A stretch of 64,000 nucleotides of DNA from Algoriphagus sp. Lineage in GTDB: Bacteria; Bacteroidota; Bacteroidia; Cytophagales; Cyclobacteriaceae. The translations under genes and the position numbers were made by a program. The notes below the pieces were generated by a model. That model did not search any database, was not told where the DNA came from, and was given only the letters and a program-made list of their open reading frames with translations. The stretch covers positions 62,001-126,000 of the forward strand of contig NZ_JAMWZB010000013.1 in assembly GCF_024305035.1 (NCBI RefSeq), given 5' to 3'. This document shows positions 9,255 through 17,586 of the stretch, piece after piece (position 1 is the stretch's first letter; each line of letters starts with the position of its first letter).

Positions 9255-10376
9255 ATGGCAGGCATTTATATTCATATTCCTTTTTGCAAACAGGCCTGCC
9301 GATATTGTGATTTCCATTTCAGCACCAATACCACTTTGCTGGATGAGCTGATTGAGATGATCGGAAAAGAGATTACGCTTCGGGCAGAATACCTCAAAGG
9401 GCTTCCCATCCAAACCCTCTATTTTGGCGGGGGCACTCCCTCTCTGCTCCATCCCCGATGGATTGAGTTTTTGATGCGCAAAATCCAAGAAACCTTTGCC
9501 TTAGATTTAAAAGAAGTCACCCTCGAAGCAAATCCCGATGATCTGAGCGAAGAAAAGCTGATTGCCTGGAAAACTTTGGGAATTGATCGACTCAGTTTGG
9601 GAATTCAAAGCTTTGATGAAGCAGTGCTCCAGTTTTATCATCGAGCGCATTCGGCCGCAGAATCCCATCGCGCCATTGAAAAAGCCAGAAATGCGGGCTT
9701 CAGTAAATTCAGCATGGACCTGATTTATGGATTCCCCTCCTCCAGTCATGCGCTTTGGGAAAAGGATCTCAACTTAGCCTTGGCACAAAACCCCGGACAC
9801 TTGTCCTGCTATGGACTGACCGTAGAACCAAAAACCGCCTTGGGCAATTGGACAGAAAAAGGAAAATTTTCTCCCGCCTCTGACGAGTTTATGGCCGAGC
9901 AATTTGAACTGATGCAAAACCTCACTGAGCAGGCTGGGTATGAACAATACGAAATCTCTAATTTTGCGCTGCCCGGTCATCGTTCCATTCACAATACCTC
10001 CTATTGGCTGGGCAAGCCCTATTTGGGATTGGGACCAGGAGCTCATTCTTTTGACGGGGAACACCGAGGAGCAAATCCAAGAAATAATCCCTCCTACATC
10101 CGATCACTTCAAAAAAATCAGATTCCCTTGGAGCGAGAGATACTCACAGAAACCGATCGATTGAATGACTATCTGCTCACCGCACTCAGGACGAGCTGGG
10201 GAGTTGATTTACGCTGGTTAAAAAACCGCTTTGGATTCGATTTGAAAAGCGAGCGATCTGCCGTTTTGATTCAAATGGAAAAAGAAGGATGGCTGCTTTG
10301 GAAAGATAATACCTTATCTTTGAGTCGAAGCGGAAAATTAATTGCAGACAGCATCGCTGAAGCCTTATTTTTATAA
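9255..10376 (+). CDS. hemW: Radical SAM heme chaperone HemW
   Basis: 373 residues. The radical SAM cluster motif CKQACRYC (Cys11, 15, 18) is followed by Asp-Phe, the HemW pattern, rather than the extra Cys of true coproporphyrinogen dehydrogenase HemN. GGGTPSLL and the C-terminal HemN-type domain are present. HemW binds heme and a 4Fe-4S cluster and is thought to deliver heme to membrane haemoproteins; it is often mis-annotated as HemN. It is divergent from the Omp85-like gene with 36 bp between starts and is followed after 5 bp by the DUF721 gene. Confidence 0.92.
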   Translation: MAGIYIHIPFCKQACRYCDFHFSTNTTLLDELIEMIGKEITLRAEYLKGLPIQTLYFGGGTPSLLHPRWIEFLMRKIQETFALDLKEVTLEANPDDLSEEKLIAWKTLGIDRLSLGIQSFDEAVLQFYHRAHSAAESHRAIEKARNAGFSKFSMDLIYGFPSSSHALWEKDLNLALAQNPGHLSCYGLTVEPKTALGNWTEKGKFSPASDEFMAEQFELMQNLTEQAGYEQYEISNFALPGHRSIHNTSYWLGKPYLGLGPGAHSFDGEHRGANPRNNPSYIRSLQKNQIPLEREILTETDRLNDYLLTALRTSWGVDLRWLKNRFGFDLKSERSAVLIQMEKEGWLLWKDNTLSLSRSGKLIADSIAEALFL

Positions 10377-10381
10377 ATCCT

Positions 10382-10696
10382 ATGTACCCAAATAAACATT
10401 TCCCCGGAAGAAAAAAAGAAGCTGCGCCTATGGAAGAGGCTTTTCAGGAACTACTGAAAGCCTATCGATTGGAAGATAAATTCAAAGAAAAATCTCTAAC
10501 CCACGATTGGGCGGAGCTAGTTGGAAAAACGGTAGCTGACCGAACCGAATCGGTCTTTATCCGACAAAAAAAACTAGTGGTGAAAATAAACTCCGGACCG
10601 GTAAAACGTGAATTGCAATTCAGTAAGCGTAACATTCTGGAGCTGATTCACGAACGCTACGGAAAAGACCTCATTGATGAAATTGTATTTGTATAG
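10382..10696 (+). CDS. DUF721 domain-containing protein (DciA-like)
   Basis: 104 residues, a single DUF721 domain with the typical core LTHDWAELVGKTVADRT followed by a positively charged beta stretch (KKLVVKINSGPVKREL). In other bacteria DUF721 includes DciA, a helicase-loading partner of DnaB, but this short version is only distantly similar and its role is not proven. A second ATG at residue 17 is possible. It starts 5 bp after hemW stops. Confidence 0.8.
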   Translation: MYPNKHFPGRKKEAAPMEEAFQELLKAYRLEDKFKEKSLTHDWAELVGKTVADRTESVFIRQKKLVVKINSGPVKRELQFSKRNILELIHERYGKDLIDEIVFV

Positions 10697-10800
10697 GGCT
10701 TTGACTCCTCAATTATAATTTTTTAACAATTTGGGAGTTAGCTTAACAATGAACTGTCATTTTTTTCGGATTCCAATGAGTAATATTGGGAATTGATTTT

Positions 10801-12861
10801 ATGCCAAAACTACCTTCGATACATATCGGCAAGCTCAGCTTTCTACTGGCTATTTTAGTCTGGCTTGCCCTGCTTTTTGTGGATTTGGTAAGGCTTTTTG
10901 GCAAAATCAACAATATGGATGCGGGAATTGCCCAGGAATTCACCTGGATTTTGGAGGCGCTGTTTTTCCTGATGATTTATTTTTTTTACCAATATCGAAT
11001 AGCCAAAGACTCCAAAAATGATTTCCTGGAATTGATCTGGCGGGCAGCCTCCACCGGGATTTTTGCCACCGGGGTGTACGTATTAATTCAGATTTTTTAT
11101 TTCCTTCTGGGAGACACTAAACTTGCCCAGGATCCTTTCCTAAGAAATTTCTTTTATCATGTGCATTTTGCGCTGATTTCGATTTTTATCATTTCTACCT
11201 CCTTGATCTGGAGAAGTCTGATTCTTTACCAAAAGACCAAGCAGGTCGTCAAACAATGGCAAACCTATGAGCTCATCTTATTGAGCTGTCTATTCTTTGT
11301 CTTTTTTCAGCCGATCTCCTTCGATTATCCTTTTCTATTTGTTTTGGCGATTACCATTCTCATGGCAGTGGTTCTCTCGGTCAATCTCAAGTGGATTCCT
11401 TACCTGACATTCAAGGAAAAATGGAAAACCTTACTTTTTCTGTTTTTCATCCTGTTGTGTGCCAGCTTACTCTTTGTTCAAACCAATCGATTTCTTTCCT
11501 CGACAGAAATGTACCCCATCAATTTGATGGACAATCTCTTTTTAATTTCTTTATTTTTCTTCACCATCATCTATGCCTTTTTTAGCTTTCTGGTTACCTT
11601 ATTCAACCTCCCTACCTCCTCAGTTTTTGAGCAAAAACTTACCGAAGCAATCAATTTTCAGCGTCTCAGCCAATCCATTAAACCGGAAGAAAATGAAGAG
11701 CAGGTACTGGATATTTTACTGGATTCCTGCATGAGCGCCTCCTATGCTGATGGAGCTTGGCTGGAGGTTTATACTGAATTGGAAAATGGAATTGCTCAGG
11801 TGCGTTTTTTGGATCAAAAATCCAAAAAAGAGCTGGTTGCATTAATCGAGCAAAACCAACTTAGACAAAACTGGCTTGCCGAAAAAATGGCAGATCACAT
11901 GCAGCCACTTTCTTTGAAAATCGATCACCCTAAATACCTCACCGCTTTGATTGTCCCTATCGTGGTCAATAAATCTCTGATTGGACAGCTGGTGCTGTTC
12001 AAGGAGGTACGGGACGGGTTTAACAAGGAAATGGTCAACATCATCAGTACCTTTGCACGTCAGGCGAGTATTGCTGTAGAAAATCACCGACTCCTCAATC
12101 AGGCCGTAAAAAATGAGCGCTATCAGGAAGAGCTCAAAATTGCACAGCGAGTGCAAAAATCCCTTTTACCCTCCAAACTAGACCATGATGAGGCCTTTGA
12201 AATCTGTGCGTACTCCAATGCCGCAGATGAAGTGGGAGGGGATTATTACGATACTTTTCAGCTTGATGAACACCGATTTGTCATTATTATCGGAGACGTA
12301 TCCGGAAAAGGAACCTCGGCTGCTTTTCACATGTCTCAAATGAAGGGGATTTTTCACAGTTTGATCCAACTGAATCTGAGCCCTTCGGAATTTATGATCC
12401 GGGCCAACGCAGCCCTCAGCCGATGTTTGGAGCGCAATCACTTCATTACAGCGTCTATTTTTATCATTGATACGCAAAAGAAATCCTTCTGCCATGCCCG
12501 TGCGGGACACGTTCCTGCTCTGTTGTATCAAAATCAAGTTAAAAAAGCCGAATACCTGGGGATTGATGGACTGGGTTTGGGAATTTTGAGAAACATCCAA
12601 TATGAAAATCACGTTGAGGAAAAGACCTTCCCCTTTCAAGGTGGTGATTTACTGGTCTTGTTCACTGACGGAATCGTAGAGGCAAAAAATCAACAACATC
12701 AACAATTTGGATTTGAACGAATTCGCAGCTTAGTCGAGAAACATCAAACCCAGCATCCTCGTGAACTACAGACCATCCTAGTGGATGCCCTACATGAATT
12801 TGTGGGAGGAGATGGAATGATAGACGATGACTACTCCACGGTCATTGTAAAATTTACCTGA
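10801..12861 (+). CDS. Membrane-anchored GAF-SpoIIE (PP2C-type) serine phosphatase
   Basis: 686 residues from the ATG at 10801; an in-frame TTG at 10786 gives five more residues and is less likely. About eight transmembrane helices fill residues 10-270, then a GAF-like sensor domain (about 285-430) and a SpoIIE phosphatase domain (about 450-686). The metal-site motifs ADEVGGDYYD, GDVSGKGTSAA, LFTDGIVEA and DDDYSTVIV are intact. Such enzymes dephosphorylate a STAS-domain antagonist on its serine. The next two genes encode exactly that antagonist and its kinase, so this is the signal-sensing end of a partner-switching circuit. Confidence 0.9.
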   Translation: MPKLPSIHIGKLSFLLAILVWLALLFVDLVRLFGKINNMDAGIAQEFTWILEALFFLMIYFFYQYRIAKDSKNDFLELIWRAASTGIFATGVYVLIQIFYFLLGDTKLAQDPFLRNFFYHVHFALISIFIISTSLIWRSLILYQKTKQVVKQWQTYELILLSCLFFVFFQPISFDYPFLFVLAITILMAVVLSVNLKWIPYLTFKEKWKTLLFLFFILLCASLLFVQTNRFLSSTEMYPINLMDNLFLISLFFFTIIYAFFSFLVTLFNLPTSSVFEQKLTEAINFQRLSQSIKPEENEEQVLDILLDSCMSASYADGAWLEVYTELENGIAQVRFLDQKSKKELVALIEQNQLRQNWLAEKMADHMQPLSLKIDHPKYLTALIVPIVVNKSLIGQLVLFKEVRDGFNKEMVNIISTFARQASIAVENHRLLNQAVKNERYQEELKIAQRVQKSLLPSKLDHDEAFEICAYSNAADEVGGDYYDTFQLDEHRFVIIIGDVSGKGTSAAFHMSQMKGIFHSLIQLNLSPSEFMIRANAALSRCLERNHFITASIFIIDTQKKSFCHARAGHVPALLYQNQVKKAEYLGIDGLGLGILRNIQYENHVEEKTFPFQGGDLLVLFTDGIVEAKNQQHQQFGFERIRSLVEKHQTQHPRELQTILVDALHEFVGGDGMIDDDYSTVIVKFT

Positions 12862-12874
12862 ATACACCAAAAAC

Positions 12875-13210
12875 ATGCTATCACTTGAAATCATAGAAGA
12901 AAACCCGCATCACATTTTAAAGTTAAATGGCGAAATCGATGCAAGCAATAGCGTAGAGCTCGACGAGTCAATGCGAAAAATGATTGATGATGGCGCTCAA
13001 TCTATTCTAGTTGATGGAACCCATCTTCATTACATTTCTTCGGCAGGACTGGGAGTATTTATGTCCTATTTGGAGGATTTTCAAGAAGAAGGCATCAGGT
13101 TTATCATTTATGGATTGAGTCCCAGCGTATGGGAGGTATTTAAAATCCTTGGATTGGATCAGTTGATATCCATCAAACCGGATAAAGAAACCGTGATAAA
13201 AGAAATTTAA
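12875..13210 (+). CDS. STAS-domain anti-anti-sigma-type antagonist
   Basis: 111 residues, one STAS domain. The phosphorylation loop reads YISSAGLGVF; by alignment with SpoIIAA/RsbV, Ser56 is the phosphosite, while the usual neighbouring Asp and Ser are replaced by Ser55 and Ala57. It lies 14 bp after the phosphatase gene and its stop codon overlaps the start of the kinase gene (TAATG), so the stoichiometry of the pair is probably translationally coupled. The unphosphorylated form should bind the RsbW-like kinase. Confidence 0.9.
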   Translation: MLSLEIIEENPHHILKLNGEIDASNSVELDESMRKMIDDGAQSILVDGTHLHYISSAGLGVFMSYLEDFQEEGIRFIIYGLSPSVWEVFKILGLDQLISIKPDKETVIKEI

Positions 13211-13626
13211 TGATTACTCACCGACTCCAGATTACCTGCCAAACCACCGCTTTGGCTGAATTGAGAGCCTTTCTGGATAAGGTACTGGATCCGCTGCACC
13301 TAAGTCAGCAGGACCACCATCAACTCAAGCTGGCTGTGGAGGAGGTTTGTGCCAATTTGATCATCCACTCTCACCAGTGTAATGAGCATGACCTGATCCA
13401 ACTCACGGTAAAAAACGCAAAAGGCCAATTAATTTTTGAAATTCAAGACGAAGGAGAAGCATTCAATATGTTAGATTACAAAGCTCCTGACCTTAAAAAT
13501 GTGATCGCCCAAAAAAGAAAAGGTGGCTTAGGCATCATTTTGGTAAAGAAAATAATGGATGAGATCCAGTTTGAATCCAAATCCGGGACCAATACTTGTC
13601 GATTGATCAAACGCTTCTCTTCCTAA
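13210..13626 (+). CDS. RsbW-like serine kinase / anti-sigma-type ATPase
   Basis: 138 residues of the HATPase_c_2 (GHKL) type. The N box has the Mg-binding Glu/Asn (EEVCANLIIHS, Asn49), followed by the G1 box QDEG (residues 79-82) and the G2 box GGLGI (105-109). By family it phosphorylates the STAS protein encoded immediately upstream and sequesters an output protein. No sigma factor or response regulator that could be the output lies nearby. The start overlaps the upstream stop by one base. Confidence 0.9.
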   Translation: MITHRLQITCQTTALAELRAFLDKVLDPLHLSQQDHHQLKLAVEEVCANLIIHSHQCNEHDLIQLTVKNAKGQLIFEIQDEGEAFNMLDYKAPDLKNVIAQKRKGGLGIILVKKIMDEIQFESKSGTNTCRLIKRFSS

Positions 13627-13673
13627 TTCTTGTTAAATCACTGTTGACAAAGGCATTTCCCTTGAAATCCTGA

Positions 13674-13681
13674 TAATTTTG
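13674..13681 (+). promoter_or_regulatory. Possible -7 element for the isomerase pair
   Basis: TAATTTTG matches TAnnTTTG exactly, 33 bp before the start at 13715. The nearest TTG upstream (13644) is 27 bp away, longer than the usual spacer, so only the -7 element is supported. Confidence 0.35.
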
Positions 13682-13714
13682 TAACATTGCATCTTCAAAT
13701 CAGCAATCTGATCC

Positions 13715-15709
13715 ATGACCATCCGAACTGTATCGGCGATTCTATTTTCAGTCCTCGTCCTGACCCTGCCAGGTAGTCTTGTCCATGCTCAAACTATGGA
13801 TGATTCCCAAGAGCTCCTCTCTGTGGGAGGTCAGCCTGTCAGCAAGGATGAATTCATCTATCTGATGGGTAAAGGAAATAACACGGGTGCTCCTGGCTTG
13901 AGTAGAAAAGATTTTGAGGAAAACCTTCAGTTATTTATTAATTACAAGTTAAAGGTCCGGGAGGCAGAAGCTCTGGGACTCAGTGAAACGCCCGAGTTCA
14001 ATCGGGAATTTGAATCTTTCAAAGAGAATTTAAAAGCTCCCTTTCTGATCAAAAATTCATTGGAGGAGGGAGAGTTACGTAAGGCCTATTCCCGAATGCA
14101 GGAAGTCATCCGGGCAAGTCATATTCTGTTTCAGTTTCCACCAAATGCCAGTGCTGAAGACAGTTTGATCGTCCTCAAAATGGCACTAAAGGTCCGCCAG
14201 GAAATCATAGCCGGTGGAGATATCAACAGCCTTGCTGTAGACTACTCAGATGATCCTTCGGTCAATAAGAACCAAGGAGATTTAGGTTATTTTACCTCCC
14301 TGCAAATGGTTCAGCCTTTTGAGGATGCGGCGTATTCACTTCAACCAGGGGAGGTTTCTGAACCGATATTGACCAGTTTTGGCTACCATATTATCAAAGT
14401 GCAGGAACGGAAACCCAATCCCGGCCAAGTTCAGGTTTCTCACATCTTGGTCCGGATCAATCCAGAGAATCCTGACGCAGAAGATCAAGCCAAACGAAAA
14501 GTAGCAGATATTTACGCTGAGATTCAAAAACCAACCACGGTTTGGGAAGATATTGTCAAAAACTTCTCAGAAGACCCGGCCACCAGCCAAAAAGGGGGAA
14601 TTTTACCCTGGTTTTCCGTAGGCAACATGATTCCGGAATTTGAAATGGCAGCCTTTTCACTCACCGAATCAGGAGAAGTGTCTCCTCCGATCAAAACCCG
14701 CTATGGATACCATATTCTAAGACTGGAGGATAGAAAACCCCTGGATAGTTTTGAGCAAATGGAAGATCAAATCCGATCCAGAATTCTCCGAGAATCCCGT
14801 TCTTCGATGATTCAGTCCCAAGTTTTGGCCATTCAAAAATCCCGTTATGGATTTAAAGAAAATGAGGAATTGGTTGAAAGACTGATGACCGAACTTTACC
14901 AAACTCCAAAGGATGAGTTTGAATCTAAACTGGAATCTTTAGAAATTTCTCCTGAACAAGAGCTTTTCAAAATTCAAAGCACGAGCTATCCGGTAAGTGA
15001 TTTTATTGCTTTCATCGCAAATGATGAAGCCAATCCCAAATCCAAAAATCAGGGAAATTTTGAACTTTGGTACAACCGGTTTTTAAGTACCCTATTGGAT
15101 GAGCAAGAAGAGGCTCAGCTGGAAGCAACCAATAAGGAATATCAAATGCTACTCAAAGAATACCGTGATGGAATTCTTCTTTTTTCCTTAATGAACGATC
15201 AGGTGTGGCAAAAAGGAATTCAAGACTCAGTGGGGCAACGTCAGTTTTATCAGCAGCATCTAGATCGCTACCAATGGGGTGAGCGGATGCCTGCCTTGAT
15301 TGTGAACGTACTGGATCAAGAAATGCTTGCTCCCGCCAAAGCTCAATTGGAAGGGAAAAATTACAGCGAATCGGTCAGCGAGGAATTTATAGCGCAATCG
15401 AGCCAAAACAATCCCTTAGCTTTTAAAATCGAATCAGGAATCAAAGAAATTTCCAACCATCCGGTCCTGTCCAAGTCCAATCGAGAATCAGGTTATGAAG
15501 AGTTGGAAATTGAAGGTGAAACTTACCTTTTACTCAAAGGAGAAAAAATCCCCGCAGGTCCAAAGAAATTCGACGAAACCCGAGGTCAAGTGATCAAAGA
15601 TTATCAGGAATACTTGGATGAAAGCCTCTTGGAAAGTCTTCGAGCCAAATATGCGGTCCAAATCAATAAATCAGCCATAGAAGAGGCTTTTGTGGCCATC
15701 AATCAATAG
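13715..15709 (+). CDS. Periplasmic peptidyl-prolyl isomerase with two parvulin domains
   Basis: 664 residues with a signal peptide (ending LVHAQ). After an N-terminal chaperone-like helical region there are two PpiC/parvulin domains, about residues 130-232 (RASHILFQF to GYHIIKVQER) and 240-343 (VSHILVRIN to GYHILRLEDR). A C-terminal half of about 300 residues has no recognised motif and may be a second chaperone region. It should act on unfolded outer-membrane proteins in the periplasm. It is followed after 50 bp by a second, SurA-like isomerase. Confidence 0.9.
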   Translation: MTIRTVSAILFSVLVLTLPGSLVHAQTMDDSQELLSVGGQPVSKDEFIYLMGKGNNTGAPGLSRKDFEENLQLFINYKLKVREAEALGLSETPEFNREFESFKENLKAPFLIKNSLEEGELRKAYSRMQEVIRASHILFQFPPNASAEDSLIVLKMALKVRQEIIAGGDINSLAVDYSDDPSVNKNQGDLGYFTSLQMVQPFEDAAYSLQPGEVSEPILTSFGYHIIKVQERKPNPGQVQVSHILVRINPENPDAEDQAKRKVADIYAEIQKPTTVWEDIVKNFSEDPATSQKGGILPWFSVGNMIPEFEMAAFSLTESGEVSPPIKTRYGYHILRLEDRKPLDSFEQMEDQIRSRILRESRSSMIQSQVLAIQKSRYGFKENEELVERLMTELYQTPKDEFESKLESLEISPEQELFKIQSTSYPVSDFIAFIANDEANPKSKNQGNFELWYNRFLSTLLDEQEEAQLEATNKEYQMLLKEYRDGILLFSLMNDQVWQKGIQDSVGQRQFYQQHLDRYQWGERMPALIVNVLDQEMLAPAKAQLEGKNYSESVSEEFIAQSSQNNPLAFKIESGIKEISNHPVLSKSNRESGYEELEIEGETYLLLKGEKIPAGPKKFDETRGQVIKDYQEYLDESLLESLRAKYAVQINKSAIEEAFVAINQ

Positions 15710-15759
15710 TTAGATACAACTAAACATACTGGGGCCATCAGGTCCTAACGTGAATTCGA

Positions 15760-17124
15760 ATGAATAAATTAAACCGACTTACAATCGCCGTGCTTTGTGG
15801 TCTAGGCATTCAACAAGCCACTGCACAGGAAAGTAACCCAACCGGACAGGTAATCGATAAAATCGTGGCCAAGGTGGATAATAATATCCTTCTTGAATCT
15901 GATGTGCAAAAGACCTACCTAGAGGCCATTTCTCAATCCCAACAAGGAATCACCCCACCTACCCGATGCGAGGTGTTTGAGACCCTGATTATCAACAAAC
16001 TCATGGTCGCTAAGGCCGAGATCGATTCTATCATGGTGTCGCCAGCCGAGGTTCAGCTCAATACCGAGAATCGATTCAATATGGTCCTTCAACAATTTGG
16101 GGGAGATGAAAATCAGCTCTTGGAAATCTATGGCAAAACCGCCGAGCAACTCAAAAGCGAAATGTATGATGCCATTGAAGAACAAATGATTGTGGAGCGG
16201 ATGAGAGCTACCATTACCGATGGTGTGACCGTGTCCCCTGCTGAAGTAAGGGCCTTTTTCGAAAGTATTCCCACCGACTCTCTGCCTTTATTTTCAAAAG
16301 AGGTGACGGTAGGACAAATCATTAAGAAACCGGAAGTCAACCGTCAAACCAAAGAGGAAATTTACAATCAGCTTTTAAAGTTTAAAGCAGATATCATGTC
16401 CGGCGAGGCTGACTTTGCAGAGTTGGCAAAGCAATACTCCGAAGATCCAGCATCTGCCATTCAAGGCGGGGACTTGGGCTTTTTTGGAAGAGGACAACTT
16501 GCTCCTGAATATGAAGCTACTGCCTTAGGATTAAGACAAGGTGAAATCTCTGATCCTGTGGAAACTCAATTTGGATTTCATATGATCCAATTGTTGGAAA
16601 CCCGGGATGGAAAATTCAATACTCGTCATATTTTACGGGTTCCCAAGGCCACAGAGGAAGATATTCTGAAAACCGAACGCTACTTAGACAGTTTGCGCAC
16701 TGAAATCCAAGCAGGTACCATTGAATTTGCCAAAGCTGCAAAGGAATATTCTGATGATCGAAACACCTCTGATAATGGTGGGTTTTTCACCGATCCGGGT
16801 TCGAACTCCAACCGACTTACCTTAAGAACCCTAGAAGATCCCGTACTTTATTTTATGATAGACAGCATGAAAGTAGGTACGATCACCGAACCGATTCGAT
16901 TTGAAGATCCAAGAGAAGGAACAAAAGTTCGGATCCTGTACTATCAGGCAAGCTATCCGGCCCATCGCGCCAATCTCAACGATGATTATGAAAAAATGAA
17001 AGCCGCGGCTTTACGTAAAAAAGAAGATGAAATCCTAAGCAAGTGGTTTGTCACTGCCAAAGAGGATGTATTCATCGACATTGACCCGACCTATGATCGA
17101 TGCAATGCGCTGCAAGACGATTGA
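15760..17124 (+). CDS. surA: SurA-like periplasmic chaperone / peptidyl-prolyl isomerase
   Basis: 454 residues with a signal peptide (ending ATAQ). The N-terminal SurA chaperone segment contains VDNNILLESDVQ, typical of SurA. A well-kept parvulin domain lies at about residues 180-285 (KQYSEDPAS, GGDLGFFGRGQ, FGFHMIQL), and a second, more divergent one follows (TRHILR, KEYSDDRNTSDNGG). SurA escorts outer-membrane barrels to BamA, which is encoded at 32948. It sits 50 bp after another isomerase gene and ends before a strong terminator. The symbol is by similarity only. Confidence 0.85.
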   Translation: MNKLNRLTIAVLCGLGIQQATAQESNPTGQVIDKIVAKVDNNILLESDVQKTYLEAISQSQQGITPPTRCEVFETLIINKLMVAKAEIDSIMVSPAEVQLNTENRFNMVLQQFGGDENQLLEIYGKTAEQLKSEMYDAIEEQMIVERMRATITDGVTVSPAEVRAFFESIPTDSLPLFSKEVTVGQIIKKPEVNRQTKEEIYNQLLKFKADIMSGEADFAELAKQYSEDPASAIQGGDLGFFGRGQLAPEYEATALGLRQGEISDPVETQFGFHMIQLLETRDGKFNTRHILRVPKATEEDILKTERYLDSLRTEIQAGTIEFAKAAKEYSDDRNTSDNGGFFTDPGSNSNRLTLRTLEDPVLYFMIDSMKVGTITEPIRFEDPREGTKVRILYYQASYPAHRANLNDDYEKMKAAALRKKEDEILSKWFVTAKEDVFIDIDPTYDRCNALQDD

Positions 17125-17144
17125 TTTCTTTACCTCATCACTTG

Positions 17145-17182
17145 AAAAACCTGCTTTCTGTTAAAAAAAGCAGGTTTTTTTT
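17145..17182 (+). terminator. Rho-independent terminator
   Basis: An inverted repeat AAACCTGCTTT / AAAGCAGGTTT with a short A-rich loop, followed by a T-run, lies 20 bp after the surA-like stop. It ends the plus-strand isomerase transcript and may also serve the minus-strand gene ending at 17192. Confidence 0.85.
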
Positions 17183-17191
17183 GATCCCCAG

Positions 17192-17527
17192 CTACTTCTT
17201 AAATAGCGCTTTGAATGCCAACCCAATTTGCCTCAGCCCTTCTTTAAAAAGTCCCTTGGATTCAGTGAACTTTGGCTCAAATTCCTTCTTTTTATTTTTG
17301 AACTCCTCTTTCTTTTCTTCAAACTCCTTCTGGAGCAATTCCTTCCCCTTTTTCAGTTCTGCCTCTAGGGTAGTTTTGTTTGAACGAAGCTCTTCGATCT
17401 TTTTTTCAATTTCCTCTTTGACTTCCGATCCAGCTTCAGCCCCTTTTGCGATGAGCTCTTCGATCTTTTGACCGACCTCCTGTAAGGTAGCTTCTATTTC
17501 TTTGATCCCTTTTTTCTCTTTTTCCAT
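17192..17527 (-). CDS. Small coiled-coil hypothetical protein
   Basis: 111 residues, almost entirely charged and helical: about a third Lys and a quarter Glu with heptad-like spacing, and no signal peptide or membrane segment. The C-terminus (GLRQIGLAFKALFKK) looks like an amphipathic helix that could touch a membrane. I do not recognise a family and assign no function. It lies downstream of, and in the opposite orientation to, the isomerase genes, and 59 bp after the ABC exporter gene, so it may be co-transcribed with the exporter. Confidence 0.7.
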   Translation of the reverse strand: MEKEKKGIKEIEATLQEVGQKIEELIAKGAEAGSEVKEEIEKKIEELRSNKTTLEAELKKGKELLQKEFEEKKEEFKNKKKEFEPKFTESKGLFKEGLRQIGLAFKALFKK

Positions 17528-17586
17528 GTCTTCAAAAAGCTAAGTAGGAGGTAAGTTACTGATTTATAATGAAAAAATAGCTAGGC

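Noticed and set aside
10697-10786. ACTCC / GGAGT inverted pair after the DUF721 gene as a terminator
   Set aside because: Arms are short and the loop is long and AT-rich, with no T-run after the second arm.
12178-12639. 153-residue minus-strand frame opposite the SpoIIE phosphatase domain
   Set aside because: The conserved phosphatase motifs occupy the plus strand across this whole segment.
17100-17471. 123-residue plus-strand frame across the terminator and the coiled-coil gene
   Set aside because: It runs through a strong terminator and is Ser/Phe-rich, the mirror of the Lys/Glu-rich coiled coil on the other strand.
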